64,000 nucleotides of DNA from an uncultured Roseicyclus sp. (GCA_947491935.1 CANLLF010000004.1:62001-126000), one strand, 5' to 3'; shown: positions 27,569 to 36,813, counted from the first letter of the stretch. Translations and numbers: made by a program. The notes: generated by a model not told the origin, from the letters alone.

Positions 27569-29190
27569 AGGCTTGTCGTGGTCGACAACATCGCGGGATC
27601 AAGCCTGAGCTCGATGATATGGAGCCCGCCCCTTAGAGCCTGTTCGTAAGCGTCCGCAAATTGCGCATTCTCGGTGATCGTGTGGCCGGTCCCGCCATAG
27701 GCGCGCGCGAGCGCCGCATAGTCGGGGTTGAACAGATCTGTGCCCGAGACGCGGCCGGGATAGTGCTTTTCCTGATGCATCCGGATCGTGCCATAGCGGC
27801 CATTATTGGCAACGATCACGACGATATCTGCGCCGTGCTGGCGGGCCGTCGACAGCTCCTGGATGGACATCTGCAAACACCCGTCCCCGGCAAGGCAGAT
27901 CACAGGCTGATCCGGGTTCTGCAGCTTGGCCGAGATTGCGGCGGGCAGGCCATAGCCCATGGACCCGGATGTCGGCGCAATTTGCGTGCCGAATTGCCGG
28001 AACCTGTAATAGCGGTGCAGGAATGCGGCGTAGTTGCCAGCGCCGTTGGTGATGATCGTGTCGGGCGATGCGTTGTCGCGCAGCCAGCCGATCACATGCT
28101 CCATCTGGACGTCACCGGGGGTCGGTTGCGGTTGTTGCCATGCCTCGTAATCCGCCCTCGCGTCCGCCGCGCCGCGATCGGTGTTGTCCGCGCGCGGCGG
28201 CATCAGGTTCAACAATTGATGCAGCATTGATGCGGGGGTGCCGGTGACGGCAACACTCGCGGGGTAGACCTTGCTGACGCCCTCGGGTTCGGGGTGAACC
28301 TGAAGGATCGTCGGCGGATTGGCCGGATCGATCAGGGTAAAATCAGCCGTCGTGATATCGTTCAGCTCTGCCCCCAGGAGAAGGATGCAATCCGCGTTGG
28401 ACAGGCGCTTGGCAAGGACAGGGTTCGCGCCGACGCCGAGATCACCGGCGTAGTTCGGGTGGTCATTGTCGATGTAGTGCTGTCGCCGAAAGGTCGCAGC
28501 AATGGGCGCGCCCGCCCGTTCGGCCAACGCATGCGTGTTTTCGCGATCGGTATCACTCCAATGCGAGCCACCGCACAGGATCAGGGGCCGTTCGGCCGCT
28601 TGCAGGGCGTCAACAATCGGTTGCAGATCTTCGGGGTTCAAGCTCGTGGCGGCCCGGGCGCCAATCCGTGTCTGGGGCGCCTCCGTCACGGCTGACAGCA
28701 CGTCTTCCGGCAGCGCCAGAACCACCGGGCCGGGCCTGCCGGATTGAGCGATGGCAAAGGCCCGGTCGATATATTCGGCCAGCCTGTCGGTGCGCTCCAC
28801 CTCCGCCGCCCATTTCACCAGCGGCCCGAAAAAGGCCCTGTAATCAACTTCCTGAAACACGCCACGGTCCCGATGTTTCAGCGGCACCTGCCCAACGAAA
28901 CAGACCAGCGGTGTGGCGTCATGCATGGCGATGTGCAGGCCCGCGCTGGCATTCGTGGCCCCGGGCCCGCGCGTGACAAACAGGACGCCCGGTTCCCCCG
29001 TCATCTTGCCGTGGGCTTCGGCCATCATCGCCGCGCCACCTTCCTGACGACAGACAATATTGGGAATGTCGTGATCGTAAAGCCCGTCCAACGCGGCCAG
29101 GAAACTTTCGCCCGGCACGGAAAACACCCGCCCGACGCCGTGCATCGCCAACCGGTCGGCCAGAATTTTTCCGCCATGCTGTTTTGTCAT
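27565..29190 (-). CDS. Thiamine-diphosphate enzyme, acetolactate synthase large-subunit-like
   Basis: A 541-residue three-domain TPP enzyme. The catalytic Glu is in CRQEGGAAMMAEAHGK (about residue 47), the PYR domain ends VRGPGATNASAG, and the PP domain has the cofactor motif GDGCLQMSIQELSTARQHGADIVVIVANN. No regulatory IlvH subunit gene is adjacent, so it may be a standalone acetolactate synthase or a related carboligase such as a benzaldehyde-lyase or sulfoacetaldehyde type; the substrate is unresolved. The first ATG with a plausible context is at 29190; an upstream GTG would add five residues. Confidence 0.88.
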   Translation of the reverse strand: MTKQHGGKILADRLAMHGVGRVFSVPGESFLAALDGLYDHDIPNIVCRQEGGAAMMAEAHGKMTGEPGVLFVTRGPGATNASAGLHIAMHDATPLVCFVGQVPLKHRDRGVFQEVDYRAFFGPLVKWAAEVERTDRLAEYIDRAFAIAQSGRPGPVVLALPEDVLSAVTEAPQTRIGARAATSLNPEDLQPIVDALQAAERPLILCGGSHWSDTDRENTHALAERAGAPIAATFRRQHYIDNDHPNYAGDLGVGANPVLAKRLSNADCILLLGAELNDITTADFTLIDPANPPTILQVHPEPEGVSKVYPASVAVTGTPASMLHQLLNLMPPRADNTDRGAADARADYEAWQQPQPTPGDVQMEHVIGWLRDNASPDTIITNGAGNYAAFLHRYYRFRQFGTQIAPTSGSMGYGLPAAISAKLQNPDQPVICLAGDGCLQMSIQELSTARQHGADIVVIVANNGRYGTIRMHQEKHYPGRVSGTDLFNPDYAALARAYGGTGHTITENAQFADAYEQALRGGLHIIELRLDPAMLSTTTSL

Positions 29191-29245
29191 GTCCGCCCCA
29201 CGCACTAGCTCCGCTGCAACAAAGTCTTGAGACGGAGGGGCTTGG

Positions 29246-29785
29246 ATGTCCAGCGGTACACTTCTGGGGATATGCGGATCGCTGCGGGCGGCTTCGTTTA
29301 ACCGTAAGCTGATGCACGAAGCGGCGGCGATCTTTGATCCTGAGACCTTTGTGGACGGAGATATTCGCTTTCCCCTGTTCGACGAGGATCTCGAGGCGGA
29401 ACGCGGCGTGCCGGACGCGGTTCAGCGCCTGTCCGATCAAATTGCCAGCGCCGATGCGGTGATCGTTGCCTGCCCGGAATACAACAAGGCGCTGCCCGGC
29501 GTGTTGAAGAATGCGTTGGATTGGGTCAGCCGCACAAAAGGCGGGCCGTGGAAGGGCAAACCGGTTGCGATCATGTCGGCCACCGGCGGGCGTGCGGGCG
29601 GGGAGCGGACGCAGACGACGCTGCGGCATTGCCTGATGACGTTCCGCCCGAGGCTTCTGTATGGCCCCGAAGTTCTGGTGGGGGACGCCGCCAATCAGTT
29701 TGATGGCGACCGGCTGACCAATGAGTTGAACCGAAAGATGCTCGGCGAGTTGATGGACGAATTGCGCAAGGTCGCGGGCCTTTAG
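29246..29785 (+). CDS. NADPH-dependent FMN reductase-family protein
   Basis: A 179-residue flavodoxin-like flavoprotein. It begins with GICGSLRAASFNRKL (residues 8-22), the FMN-phosphate loop, and the PEYNKALPGVLKNALDWVSR segment is the flavin ring-binding region of ChrR/YieF-type quinone and chromate reductases. Likely role: two-electron quinone or metal reduction. It is divergent from the TPP enzyme and its stop overlaps the convergent FAD oxidoreductase gene by 4 bp. Confidence 0.9.
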   Translation: MSSGTLLGICGSLRAASFNRKLMHEAAAIFDPETFVDGDIRFPLFDEDLEAERGVPDAVQRLSDQIASADAVIVACPEYNKALPGVLKNALDWVSRTKGGPWKGKPVAIMSATGGRAGGERTQTTLRHCLMTFRPRLLYGPEVLVGDAANQFDGDRLTNELNRKMLGELMDELRKVAGL

Positions 29786-30807
29786 AGGCTCGCTTCAGGC
29801 CGGAATTCCTGCGGAATAGTGTCTGTTCCATCAACGATCAGGTCGGCCAGCATGCGCGCGACAATCGGAGCCATGGCGAGGCCGATCTTGAAACCACCAT
29901 TGGCGATGAAAGCGCCGGGCCGCGTCGGGTGCAGGCCGACCATCGGGGCGCGGCTGCGGGCACGCGGGCGCAATCCTGCCCATCGCTCAATCACCGGGGC
30001 GTCCGCCAGCGCGGGGCAGACCGTGCGCGCCTGTTCAATCAACGGTTCCAACTGCGCGTCAGTGCTGATGGGATCCGCGAAGTCGCGTTCCGTCGTGGAG
30101 CCGATGGCAACCGTCCCGTCGCCGTGGGGCACGATATGGAGGCCGTCGGCAAAGATTTGCGGTGCATCGCGCAGATCGGCCCGCAGAAGGGCCGCCTGCC
30201 CCTTGATCGGCATGCCGATGGTTTTGCCCAAGGTCTGGGAGATTTCCTGCAAATCCATGGCCCCGGTGGCCCAGATTTCTGTCCCTTGGACCTGGGCCTC
30301 TCTGACGATCTCAGCCCCCCGAGCCGCCAGCGCGGCGGCCAGCGCCGCACAGGCTCGCCGGGGATGGATGCGCGCGGTCAGCGTATCATGGACTACAAGG
30401 CCGGTTAGAGACAAGATTCCGAAGTTCGACGCCGGTTTCACCGCCCAGATATAGCGGCCATCCCAGAGGTCCACTGCCCCTTTGGCGCGAAACTCTGCCA
30501 AGGCCACCGCCGCGGCATCCGCCAGCGGCTGAATTCGGCCGCTGCGCGCATATCCGGGATCCGTCCCGCCCACCTTCGCAATTTCGGCCCACAGAACTGC
30601 GGCTTCATCAAGGGCGCGAAACTGCATCGCCTTTTTTGAATTCCAGTTTTCGGGCACGTGCGGGGCCAGTGCACCGACGATGCCACCGGACGCGCCGGCC
30701 CCAACCCCGTGTCGGTCCACAACACGCACCCGTGCGCCTCGCGATTGCAAAAACCAGGCACACATCAGCCCCGTGATCCCGGCCCCGCGCACGGTGATGT
30801 CGACCAT
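29782..30807 (-). CDS. FAD-dependent oxidoreductase, MnmC1-like
   Basis: A 341-residue DAO-fold flavoprotein starting MVDITVRGAGITGLMCAWFLQSRGARVRVVD, with the GAGITG FAD motif at residues 8-13. The tail FIANGGFKIGLAMAPIVA is the C-terminal FAD signature. It is divergent (54 bp) from an MnmD-type methyltransferase. In many bacteria these two activities are fused as MnmC, whose FAD domain removes the carboxymethyl group from cmnm5U34 in tRNA, so this is a strong candidate for the separate oxidase. It could equally be a glycine/D-amino-acid oxidase. Assignment to tRNA modification is inferred. Confidence 0.82.
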   Translation of the reverse strand: MVDITVRGAGITGLMCAWFLQSRGARVRVVDRHGVGAGASGGIVGALAPHVPENWNSKKAMQFRALDEAAVLWAEIAKVGGTDPGYARSGRIQPLADAAAVALAEFRAKGAVDLWDGRYIWAVKPASNFGILSLTGLVVHDTLTARIHPRRACAALAAALAARGAEIVREAQVQGTEIWATGAMDLQEISQTLGKTIGMPIKGQAALLRADLRDAPQIFADGLHIVPHGDGTVAIGSTTERDFADPISTDAQLEPLIEQARTVCPALADAPVIERWAGLRPRARSRAPMVGLHPTRPGAFIANGGFKIGLAMAPIVARMLADLIVDGTDTIPQEFRPEASL

Positions 30808-30861
30808 TGCAAATCCCCGATCATTGGCGGATCGTCCGCGCCATTGGTCATAGGGCGCGCC

Positions 30862-31500
30862 ATGGGTGAGAACCAGCACAAGATCGAGTGGCGGGACGGC
30901 GTGCCGGTATCTGTGCGGTTTGACGATCCGTTCTATTCACTGGCCGACGGTCTGGCCGAGACAGAACACGTGTTTCTTGCGGGAAATGACCTGCCTGCGC
31001 GGTTCAGGGATGGGTTTCACATCGCCGAGCTTGGGTTTGGGACCGGCCTGAATTTCCTCGCCGCCCTGCGCGCTTTTCGCCGGTCGAATTGCGGTGGGAA
31101 GCTGCATTTCACCAGTTTCGAAGGCTATCCGATGGCGCTGCGGGATCAGATCGCGGCGCTGGATCGATACCCGGACCTACCGATTGACGCGCTGACGCGT
31201 CCAGAGGGTTCAGACTACGTCCTACGTGTAATCGAAGGGGATGCCCGGCGGACCGTGCCTGCATGGGATGGCCATGCCGACGCCTGGTTTCTGGACGGGT
31301 TCGCGCCCGCGAAGAACCCGGAAATGTGGGGCGCTGACCTGATGGCCTCCGTGGTCGCCAAGACTGCGCCGGGCGGGACATTCGCGACCTATACCGCGGT
31401 TGGCGATGTGCGCCGAGCCTTGGCCGCCTCCGGCTTCGAAGTCGAGCGGATCAAAGGCCATGGACGGAAGCGCCACATGACCCGGGGCCGCCTTCGATGA
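30862..31500 (+). CDS. mnmD: tRNA 5-methylaminomethyl-2-thiouridine methyltransferase, MnmD type
   Basis: A 212-residue methyltransferase (DUF752) that methylates nm5s2U34 to mnm5s2U34 with SAM in tRNA wobble positions. The SAM site ELGFGTGLNF is at residues 56-65, and the family motif AWFLDGFAPAKNPEMW is at about 139-154, with the C-terminal TYTAVGDVRRALAASGF close. It lacks the C-terminal FAD domain present in the fused MnmC; that activity may come from the divergent gene. The start ATG lacks a strong ribosome site. The stop overlaps the next EamA gene (ATGA). Confidence 0.88.
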   Translation: MGENQHKIEWRDGVPVSVRFDDPFYSLADGLAETEHVFLAGNDLPARFRDGFHIAELGFGTGLNFLAALRAFRRSNCGGKLHFTSFEGYPMALRDQIAALDRYPDLPIDALTRPEGSDYVLRVIEGDARRTVPAWDGHADAWFLDGFAPAKNPEMWGADLMASVVAKTAPGGTFATYTAVGDVRRALAASGFEVERIKGHGRKRHMTRGRLR

Positions 31501-32369
31501 GTGATGAAAGCCCGCGCCTCGGCATCGTCCTGATGATCGCGACAACATTCGTGTTCGCGATGCAGGACGGGATCAGCCGGCATCTGGCGGGGGAATACAA
31601 CGTCTTGATGGTGGTGATGATCCGCTACTGGTTCTTCGCGGCCTTCGTCATCACGATTGCGTCCCGCCAGGCCGGCGGTATCCGCGCGGCGGCAAAGACG
31701 GAACAGCCTGCACTCCAGATCTTTCGCGGCGCGCTTCTGGCGACAGAAATCTGCGTGATGATCGGCGCGTTTGTCCTGCTTGGCCTGGTGGAGGCCCACG
31801 CGATCTTTGCCTGCTACCCGCTGATCGTTGCGGCGCTGTCTGGCCCGATCCTCGGCGAACAGGTCGGCTGGCGCAGATGGGCCGCGATTGGCATCGGGTT
31901 TGTCGGCATCCTTGTGATCCTGCAACCGGGGATCACCGTCTTTTCGATCGAGGCGCTGGTGCCGCTTTGCGCCGCCATCATGTTCGCGCTCTACAATCTG
32001 CTGACGCGCTTTGCCGCGCGGAAAGACAAGGCCGCCACCAGCTTCTTCTGGACCGGTACAATCGGGGCGTTGGTCACCACCTGCATCGGCGTGTGGTTCT
32101 GGGAGGCGATGACGCCCACTGATTGGATCTGGATGGCAACCCTGTGTGTATCCGGAGCGAGTGGGCATTACCTGTTGATCAAGACCTACGAGGTGGCCGA
32201 AGCCTCTGCCGTGCAGCCGTTTGCCTATCTGCAACTGGTCTTCGCATCGGCCCTCGGGCTGACGGTCTTCGGGGAAGAACTCGCTACAAATGTCGTGATC
32301 GGTGCGGGGATCGTGGTGGCGGCGGGGATGTTCACCCTGTGGCGCGCCCGGGCGACCGGCCGCGGGTGA
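31497..32369 (+). CDS. DMT-superfamily (EamA) transporter
   Basis: A 290-residue ten-helix protein with two EamA repeats: VLMIATTFVFAMQDGISRHLAGEYN in repeat one and LVPLCAAIMFALYNLLTRFAARKD in repeat two. FACYPLIVAALSGPILGEQVGWRRW is the conserved end of repeat one. The start ATG overlaps the mnmD stop (ATGA). It abuts the stop of crtB, which runs the other way, so it forms the left edge of the photosynthesis cluster. Substrate unknown. Confidence 0.88.
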   Translation: MSDESPRLGIVLMIATTFVFAMQDGISRHLAGEYNVLMVVMIRYWFFAAFVITIASRQAGGIRAAAKTEQPALQIFRGALLATEICVMIGAFVLLGLVEAHAIFACYPLIVAALSGPILGEQVGWRRWAAIGIGFVGILVILQPGITVFSIEALVPLCAAIMFALYNLLTRFAARKDKAATSFFWTGTIGALVTTCIGVWFWEAMTPTDWIWMATLCVSGASGHYLLIKTYEVAEASAVQPFAYLQLVFASALGLTVFGEELATNVVIGAGIVVAAGMFTLWRARATGRG

Positions 32370-33383
32370 TTATTCGGCGGGTGTCGCCGTATCCTGAGCG
32401 CGCAATTGGCTGAGCACCGACAGCAGCGGTTCGCTCCATTCCTTGGTCTGCGGTGCAGGGTGGGCCGCGGCCTCCACCAGAAACGCGGTTTCCGGCAAGG
32501 GCCGCGCGTAGATCACCGGGCTTTCAGGCGTCACGCTGACCCAGGCGGCGCGGATCATCGACAGGCCCAGAAGGCGCATTTTGTGTCCACCCGTCGTTGT
32601 GGCGCGGGTGGAGATGCTGTCATGATCCAGCCGGGCCAGCCTACGCCCGATCGCATCGTAACAATGGCGGGCCGCGAAAATACCTGGCCGCGCCGACAGG
32701 GGCAGGCGCGCGATCCCCGGCTCGGACCTAAGGTAAAGCCGGTTGGCCTCCGCCAGAAGGCGACGGGTCATCCGTTTGAGCGCTTTGGAGGGTTTGGGCT
32801 GGCCCAGGATATCATCCGGCGTCAGCCCCTCTTCCGCCAGCCAATCGGTGGGCAGGTACAGCCGCCCGGCGCGGGCATCTTCGCCAACATCCCGGGCGAT
32901 GTTCGTCAGCTGCATGGCGACGCCCAGATCGCAGGCGCGGGCCAGCGCCTGTTCATCGCGCACGCGCATCAAGACGCACATCATTGCCCCAACGGCGGAC
33001 GCGACACGGGCGGAATAGCTGCGCAGATCCGACAGGGTCGCGTAACGCCGCTCCATCCCGTCCCAGGCGAGACCTTCCAATAAGGCCTCGGGCAAGGCAC
33101 GGGGCATGTCGAAATCTTCGATCAATGCAGCGAAGGCGCGGTCTGCCGGGGCGTTTCGCGGGCGTCCCTGATAGGCGGCATCGAGACGATCCGAGAGGGA
33201 CAGGACAGCGGCTGGTTTATCAGTGCCGAAATCAACCTCGTCATCCGCCAGGCGGCAGAACGCATAAAGCGCGAGCGCCGGATCACGGACCGATGCGGGC
33301 AAAAGCCGGGACGCGGCGTGGAACGAATAGGACCCTTCGCGGATCGCGTTACGGCAATGCTCCAAATCATCAGGTCGGATCAT
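32370..33383 (-). CDS. crtB: 15-cis-phytoene synthase
   Basis: Condenses two geranylgeranyl diphosphates to phytoene, the first committed carotenoid step. The 337-residue protein has the two Asp-rich diphosphate-binding motifs, LADDEVDFGTD at about residues 46-55 and NIARDVGEDARAGRLYLPTDWL, plus the family RYATLSDLRSYSARVASAVG. It follows crtI by 10 bp in the same direction (crtIB operon), and its start lies inside the predicted PpsR-regulated unit. It forms the left boundary of the PGC here; crtCDEF are absent. Confidence 0.97.
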   Translation of the reverse strand: MIRPDDLEHCRNAIREGSYSFHAASRLLPASVRDPALALYAFCRLADDEVDFGTDKPAAVLSLSDRLDAAYQGRPRNAPADRAFAALIEDFDMPRALPEALLEGLAWDGMERRYATLSDLRSYSARVASAVGAMMCVLMRVRDEQALARACDLGVAMQLTNIARDVGEDARAGRLYLPTDWLAEEGLTPDDILGQPKPSKALKRMTRRLLAEANRLYLRSEPGIARLPLSARPGIFAARHCYDAIGRRLARLDHDSISTRATTTGGHKMRLLGLSMIRAAWVSVTPESPVIYARPLPETAFLVEAAAHPAPQTKEWSEPLLSVLSQLRAQDTATPAE

Positions 33384-33393
33384 GTGGCATCCA

Positions 33394-34953
33394 TCATTCG
33401 GCAGCGAGCCTCGGCTCAGGGAGTGACACCGGGCGCGGCGCGGGCGGCACGAGTTTGTTGAGAACCTCAGATGACGTCACAACCGAGGGGATGCCCGCGC
33501 CGGGATGTGTGCCTGCGCCGACCAGATAGAGGCCGGGCACGTCTTCAGAGATGTTGTGAGGCCGGAACCACGCGGATTGGAAAATCCGCGGCTCCAGCGA
33601 AAACCCGGCGCCGTGGGGCGACAGGTAGCGGGATTCGAACGTGTCAGGTGTGAAGATATGCGAGGCGCTCAGATGCTTCTCGAACCCCGGCAGAAGGTGA
33701 TCATCGAGAACCTTGGCAAGACGCGCGCGATAGGTCTCCTCCATCTCCGCCCAATTGACGGAGTCTTTGCCATGCAGGTTCGGAACCGGCGACAGGGCGT
33801 AGAACGTATCGTCGCCTACTGGCGCGGCACTGGGATCGGTGACGGAGGGGCGATGGAGATAGACGGACATGTCATCTGCCAGATGGCGATGGATAAAGAC
33901 ATCGTCCAGTAGCCCACGATAGCGCGGCCCGTTCAGGATCGTGTGATGGCCCACATCGGACCACTTATCGCGTGTCCCCTTGGTACCAAAATACCAGACA
34001 AACAGACCCATCGACCAACGGGACCGGTTCAGGCGTTTTGGCGTCCAGCGGCGTTTGGGATGATGGGCCAGCAGCTTTTCATAGGTCGTGCCGGGATCCG
34101 CGTTGGAGACGACGATATCAGCGGCTAGTGTTTCGCCGGATTTCGTGACAACCCCGCTGGCGCGACCCTGATCCAGCGTGATCTGGTCCACGTCTTCTTC
34201 CATCCGCACCATGCCGCCCTGATCTTCGATCACACGGACCATGGCATCGGCCATCGCCTGCACGCCGCCCATCGCGTAATGCACCCCGAATTCCTTCTCG
34301 AGGTGGCTGACAAGGATATACATGCTGGTCACACGGGTCGGATCCCCGCCGATGAAAAGGGGGTGAAAGCTCAACGCCATGCGCAGGCGGTCGTCTTTCA
34401 CGCGGGACGCGGCATGGGCATAGACCGAGCGATCGGCGCGCAGCTTCACGAAGCCCGGAAGCTCCCGGATCAGGTCTATCAGCTTGTTCATCGGACGGCG
34501 TCCAAGGCCTTCGAACCCGAACTGATAGCGCGTCTCGCTGTCCTTCAGGAACTTGCGATATCCGGGCAGGTCGCCGGGCGACAGGCGGCTGACTTCCGCC
34601 TCCATCGCGGCGTCATCCTGACGAACCGCGAAGGTGGACCCATCGCGCCAGCGAATCTCGTAATACGGATCGACGGGGCGCAGATCGACATCCGCCGCGA
34701 AATCCCGCCCGCATTCAGCCCAAAGCTGTTGGAAAACCTGTGGAACGGTCACAATCGTGGGGCCGAGATCGAATCGGTGCCCGTTTTGCGTGATTGATGA
34801 GCCGCGCCCGCCGGGCCGATCCAACCGATCCAGCACCGTAACCTGATATCCCTTGGCCCCAAGCCGCATGGCCGCAGACAGGCCGCCAAGCCCAGCGCCA
34901 ATGACGATTGCGCGCGACGGAGATGAAGAATTCTTGGGGTCAGGCATGGCCAT
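33394..34953 (-). CDS. crtI: Phytoene desaturase
   Basis: FAD-dependent desaturation of phytoene to neurosporene or lycopene in the membrane. The 519-residue protein carries the nucleotide-binding motif VIGAGLGGLSAAMRLGAKG at residues 17-35 and the C-terminal CrtI signature LYLVGAGTHPGAGIPSV. Translation can begin at 34953 or two codons later. No strong ribosome site is visible, and a TGT-N12-ACA box lies 7 bp upstream of the start codon, overlapping the likely control region. Divergent from crtA. Confidence 0.97.
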   Translation of the reverse strand: MAMPDPKNSSSPSRAIVIGAGLGGLSAAMRLGAKGYQVTVLDRLDRPGGRGSSITQNGHRFDLGPTIVTVPQVFQQLWAECGRDFAADVDLRPVDPYYEIRWRDGSTFAVRQDDAAMEAEVSRLSPGDLPGYRKFLKDSETRYQFGFEGLGRRPMNKLIDLIRELPGFVKLRADRSVYAHAASRVKDDRLRMALSFHPLFIGGDPTRVTSMYILVSHLEKEFGVHYAMGGVQAMADAMVRVIEDQGGMVRMEEDVDQITLDQGRASGVVTKSGETLAADIVVSNADPGTTYEKLLAHHPKRRWTPKRLNRSRWSMGLFVWYFGTKGTRDKWSDVGHHTILNGPRYRGLLDDVFIHRHLADDMSVYLHRPSVTDPSAAPVGDDTFYALSPVPNLHGKDSVNWAEMEETYRARLAKVLDDHLLPGFEKHLSASHIFTPDTFESRYLSPHGAGFSLEPRIFQSAWFRPHNISEDVPGLYLVGAGTHPGAGIPSVVTSSEVLNKLVPPAPRPVSLPEPRLAAE

Positions 34954-34959
34954 TCGATC

Positions 34960-34977
34960 TGTCTACTTAAGTTGACA
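34960..34977. promoter_or_regulatory. PpsR/CrtJ-type box, crtI-proximal
   Basis: TGTCTACTTAAGTTGACA matches TGT-N12-ACA exactly and is a near-perfect dyad. It ends with a TTGACA hexamer that could be the -35 for crtA on the + strand, so repressor binding would block that promoter. It lies 7 bp upstream of the crtI start codon. The site class is known from Rhodobacter crt and bch promoters; binding here is inferred. Confidence 0.8.
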
Positions 34978-35034
34978 ATATGTCTAACGCGCAAAATTGC
35001 AAAGCTGATTTGGCTTCCCTAGGCTGGATCAATG

Positions 35035-35052
35035 TGTCAGACTTAATTGACA
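35035..35052. promoter_or_regulatory. PpsR/CrtJ-type box, crtA-proximal
   Basis: TGTCAGACTTAATTGACA matches TGT-N12-ACA and ends 17 bp before the chosen crtA start. Read on the - strand, its outer end is CTGACA, a possible -35 for crtI. Two boxes 75 bp apart in one divergent region is the classic arrangement for cooperative CrtJ/PpsR binding. Confidence 0.8.
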
Positions 35053-35068
35053 CATGGAAAGACCGGCC

Positions 35069-35797
35069 ATGCAATCGACGACCTTGAGCCTGTATCATTT
35101 CGGCTCCCTTCCTTCGCGGCTCTGGGCCTTTGCGCAGATGGGCTTTGCCCGCGCTGGCCTCGCGGCGGTACGTGACATCGGAATGTGGAAGCTGTGCGGT
35201 TCCGGGACCGGCGAAGGCTTCACACCCGTCCCGAACACATCCGTCTACGCGATTCTTGCCACATGGCCCGATCATGACACAGCGCGCCGCGCCTTTCATG
35301 GCGCGCCGGTCTTCCGCCGCTACCGCGATCAGGCGGATGAAACGATGACGCTGTTCCTGACACCAAACAGCGCCCGGGGCACCTGGGCCGGGGAGCAGCC
35401 ATTTGAACCTTCCGCACCCGGTGACGGCCCCATCGCGGCGCTCACGCGCGCGACGATCAAGCCAAAGATCGCGGCGCGATTCTGGGGCCGGGTGCCGGGG
35501 ATTTCTTCGGTGATCGGCAAGGACCCCAACGTCCTGTTCAAGATTGGTATCGGCGAGGTTCCGATGCTGCATCAGGTTACGTTCTCGATCTGGCCCGACG
35601 CCGACAGCATGGCCGCCTTCGCACGCCACGACGGCCCCCATGCGCGCGCGATCCGTGCGGTCCGCACCGAAGGCTGGTTCAAAGAAGAGCTGTATGCGCG
35701 GTTCACCCTGGATGCGGTGGACGGCCAATGGGAGGGCGCGCGGCCAAGTTTCGCCCCCCGCCCCCAGACGAGTGACATGAGGATTGCAGCCGAATGA
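35069..35797 (+). CDS. crtA: Spheroidene monooxygenase
   Basis: Adds the keto group that turns spheroidene into spheroidenone under oxygen, a step typical of aerobic or semi-aerobic phototrophs. The 242-residue protein contains LYHFGSLPSRLWAFAQMGFAR at the N-terminus and MLHQVTFSIWPDADSMAAFARHDGPHARAI, both characteristic of CrtA. GGAAAG lies 7 nt before ATG 35069; an ATG five codons earlier (35054) touches the PpsR box and is less likely. The stop overlaps bchI (ATGA). Confidence 0.96.
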   Translation: MQSTTLSLYHFGSLPSRLWAFAQMGFARAGLAAVRDIGMWKLCGSGTGEGFTPVPNTSVYAILATWPDHDTARRAFHGAPVFRRYRDQADETMTLFLTPNSARGTWAGEQPFEPSAPGDGPIAALTRATIKPKIAARFWGRVPGISSVIGKDPNVLFKIGIGEVPMLHQVTFSIWPDADSMAAFARHDGPHARAIRAVRTEGWFKEELYARFTLDAVDGQWEGARPSFAPRPQTSDMRIAAE

Positions 35798-36813
35798 AGG
35801 ATATGAGCATCGCAGGCCCTTTCCCTTTCTCGGCCATCGTCGGCCAGGACGAGATGAAGCGCGCCATGATCCTGACCGCTGTGGATGGCGGGATCGGTGG
35901 CGTTTTGGTGTTTGGTGATCGGGGAACCGGAAAATCCACCGCCGTACGCGGATTGGCCGCGTTGCTGCCGCCTATTGAGGCGATTGCGGGATGCCCGGTG
36001 AATTCTGAACACATCACCGACGTGCCCGATTGGGTTGTTTTGGCGGATGATGCAAATGTCCAGAAACCCACGCCGGTGATCGACCTGCCCCTGGGCGCGA
36101 CCGAAGATCGCGTGGTGGGTGCCCTGGACATCGAAAAGGCTCTGACAAAGGGTGAAAAGGCGTTTGAGCCCGGCCTTCTGGCGCGTGCAAACCGGGGCTA
36201 TCTGTATATCGATGAGGTGAACCTGCTGGAGGATCACCTTGTTGATCTGCTGCTCGACGTGGCGCAATCGGGCCAGAACGTGGTGGAGCGGGAGGGGCTT
36301 TCGATCCGCCACGCGGCGCGGTTCGTGCTGGTCGGCTCCGGCAACCCGGAAGAGGGCGAATTGCGGCCGCAGCTGTTGGATCGCTTTGGCTTGTCGGTCG
36401 AGGTGGAAAGCCCGCGCGACATCGATGTACGGATCAACGTGATCCGCCGGCGCGATGCCTATGATCGCGATCCGGCGGCCTTCTGCGCCGAATGGCGTGG
36501 CGCGGATGCGGATCTGCGCGCAAAAATTGTGACGGCGCGGGCGCGTCTGGATGAGGTTGAGGCGGATGACAGCGCCCTGCGCGATTGTGCGGAGCTCTGC
36601 GTGGCTCTGGGCTCGGACGGATTGCGGGGCGAGTTGACGTTGCTGCGCGCTGCGCGCGCGCTGGCCGCTTTCGAGGGCGATCCCATCGTCACCCGCGACC
36701 ACCTGCGTGCCGTTGCGCCGACCGCTTTGCGTCACCGCCTGCGCCGTGATCCGCTGGATGATGCCGGTTCCACCACACGCGTCACGCGCGTGGTCGAGGA
36801 GGTTCTGGGGTGA
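35794..36813 (+). CDS. bchI: Magnesium chelatase ATPase subunit I
   Basis: AAA+ motor of Mg chelatase (BchI-BchD-BchH), which inserts Mg into protoporphyrin IX. The 339-residue protein has Walker A GDRGTGKST at residues 41-49 and Walker B YLYIDEVNLLEDH near 132-144, with the sensor VGSGNPEEGELRPQLLDRFGL. Start codon overlaps the crtA stop and its own stop overlaps bchD (GTGA). It belongs to the crtA-bchIDO unit, controlled from the PpsR-box region. Confidence 0.98.
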   Translation: MKDMSIAGPFPFSAIVGQDEMKRAMILTAVDGGIGGVLVFGDRGTGKSTAVRGLAALLPPIEAIAGCPVNSEHITDVPDWVVLADDANVQKPTPVIDLPLGATEDRVVGALDIEKALTKGEKAFEPGLLARANRGYLYIDEVNLLEDHLVDLLLDVAQSGQNVVEREGLSIRHAARFVLVGSGNPEEGELRPQLLDRFGLSVEVESPRDIDVRINVIRRRDAYDRDPAAFCAEWRGADADLRAKIVTARARLDEVEADDSALRDCAELCVALGSDGLRGELTLLRAARALAAFEGDPIVTRDHLRAVAPTALRHRLRRDPLDDAGSTTRVTRVVEEVLG

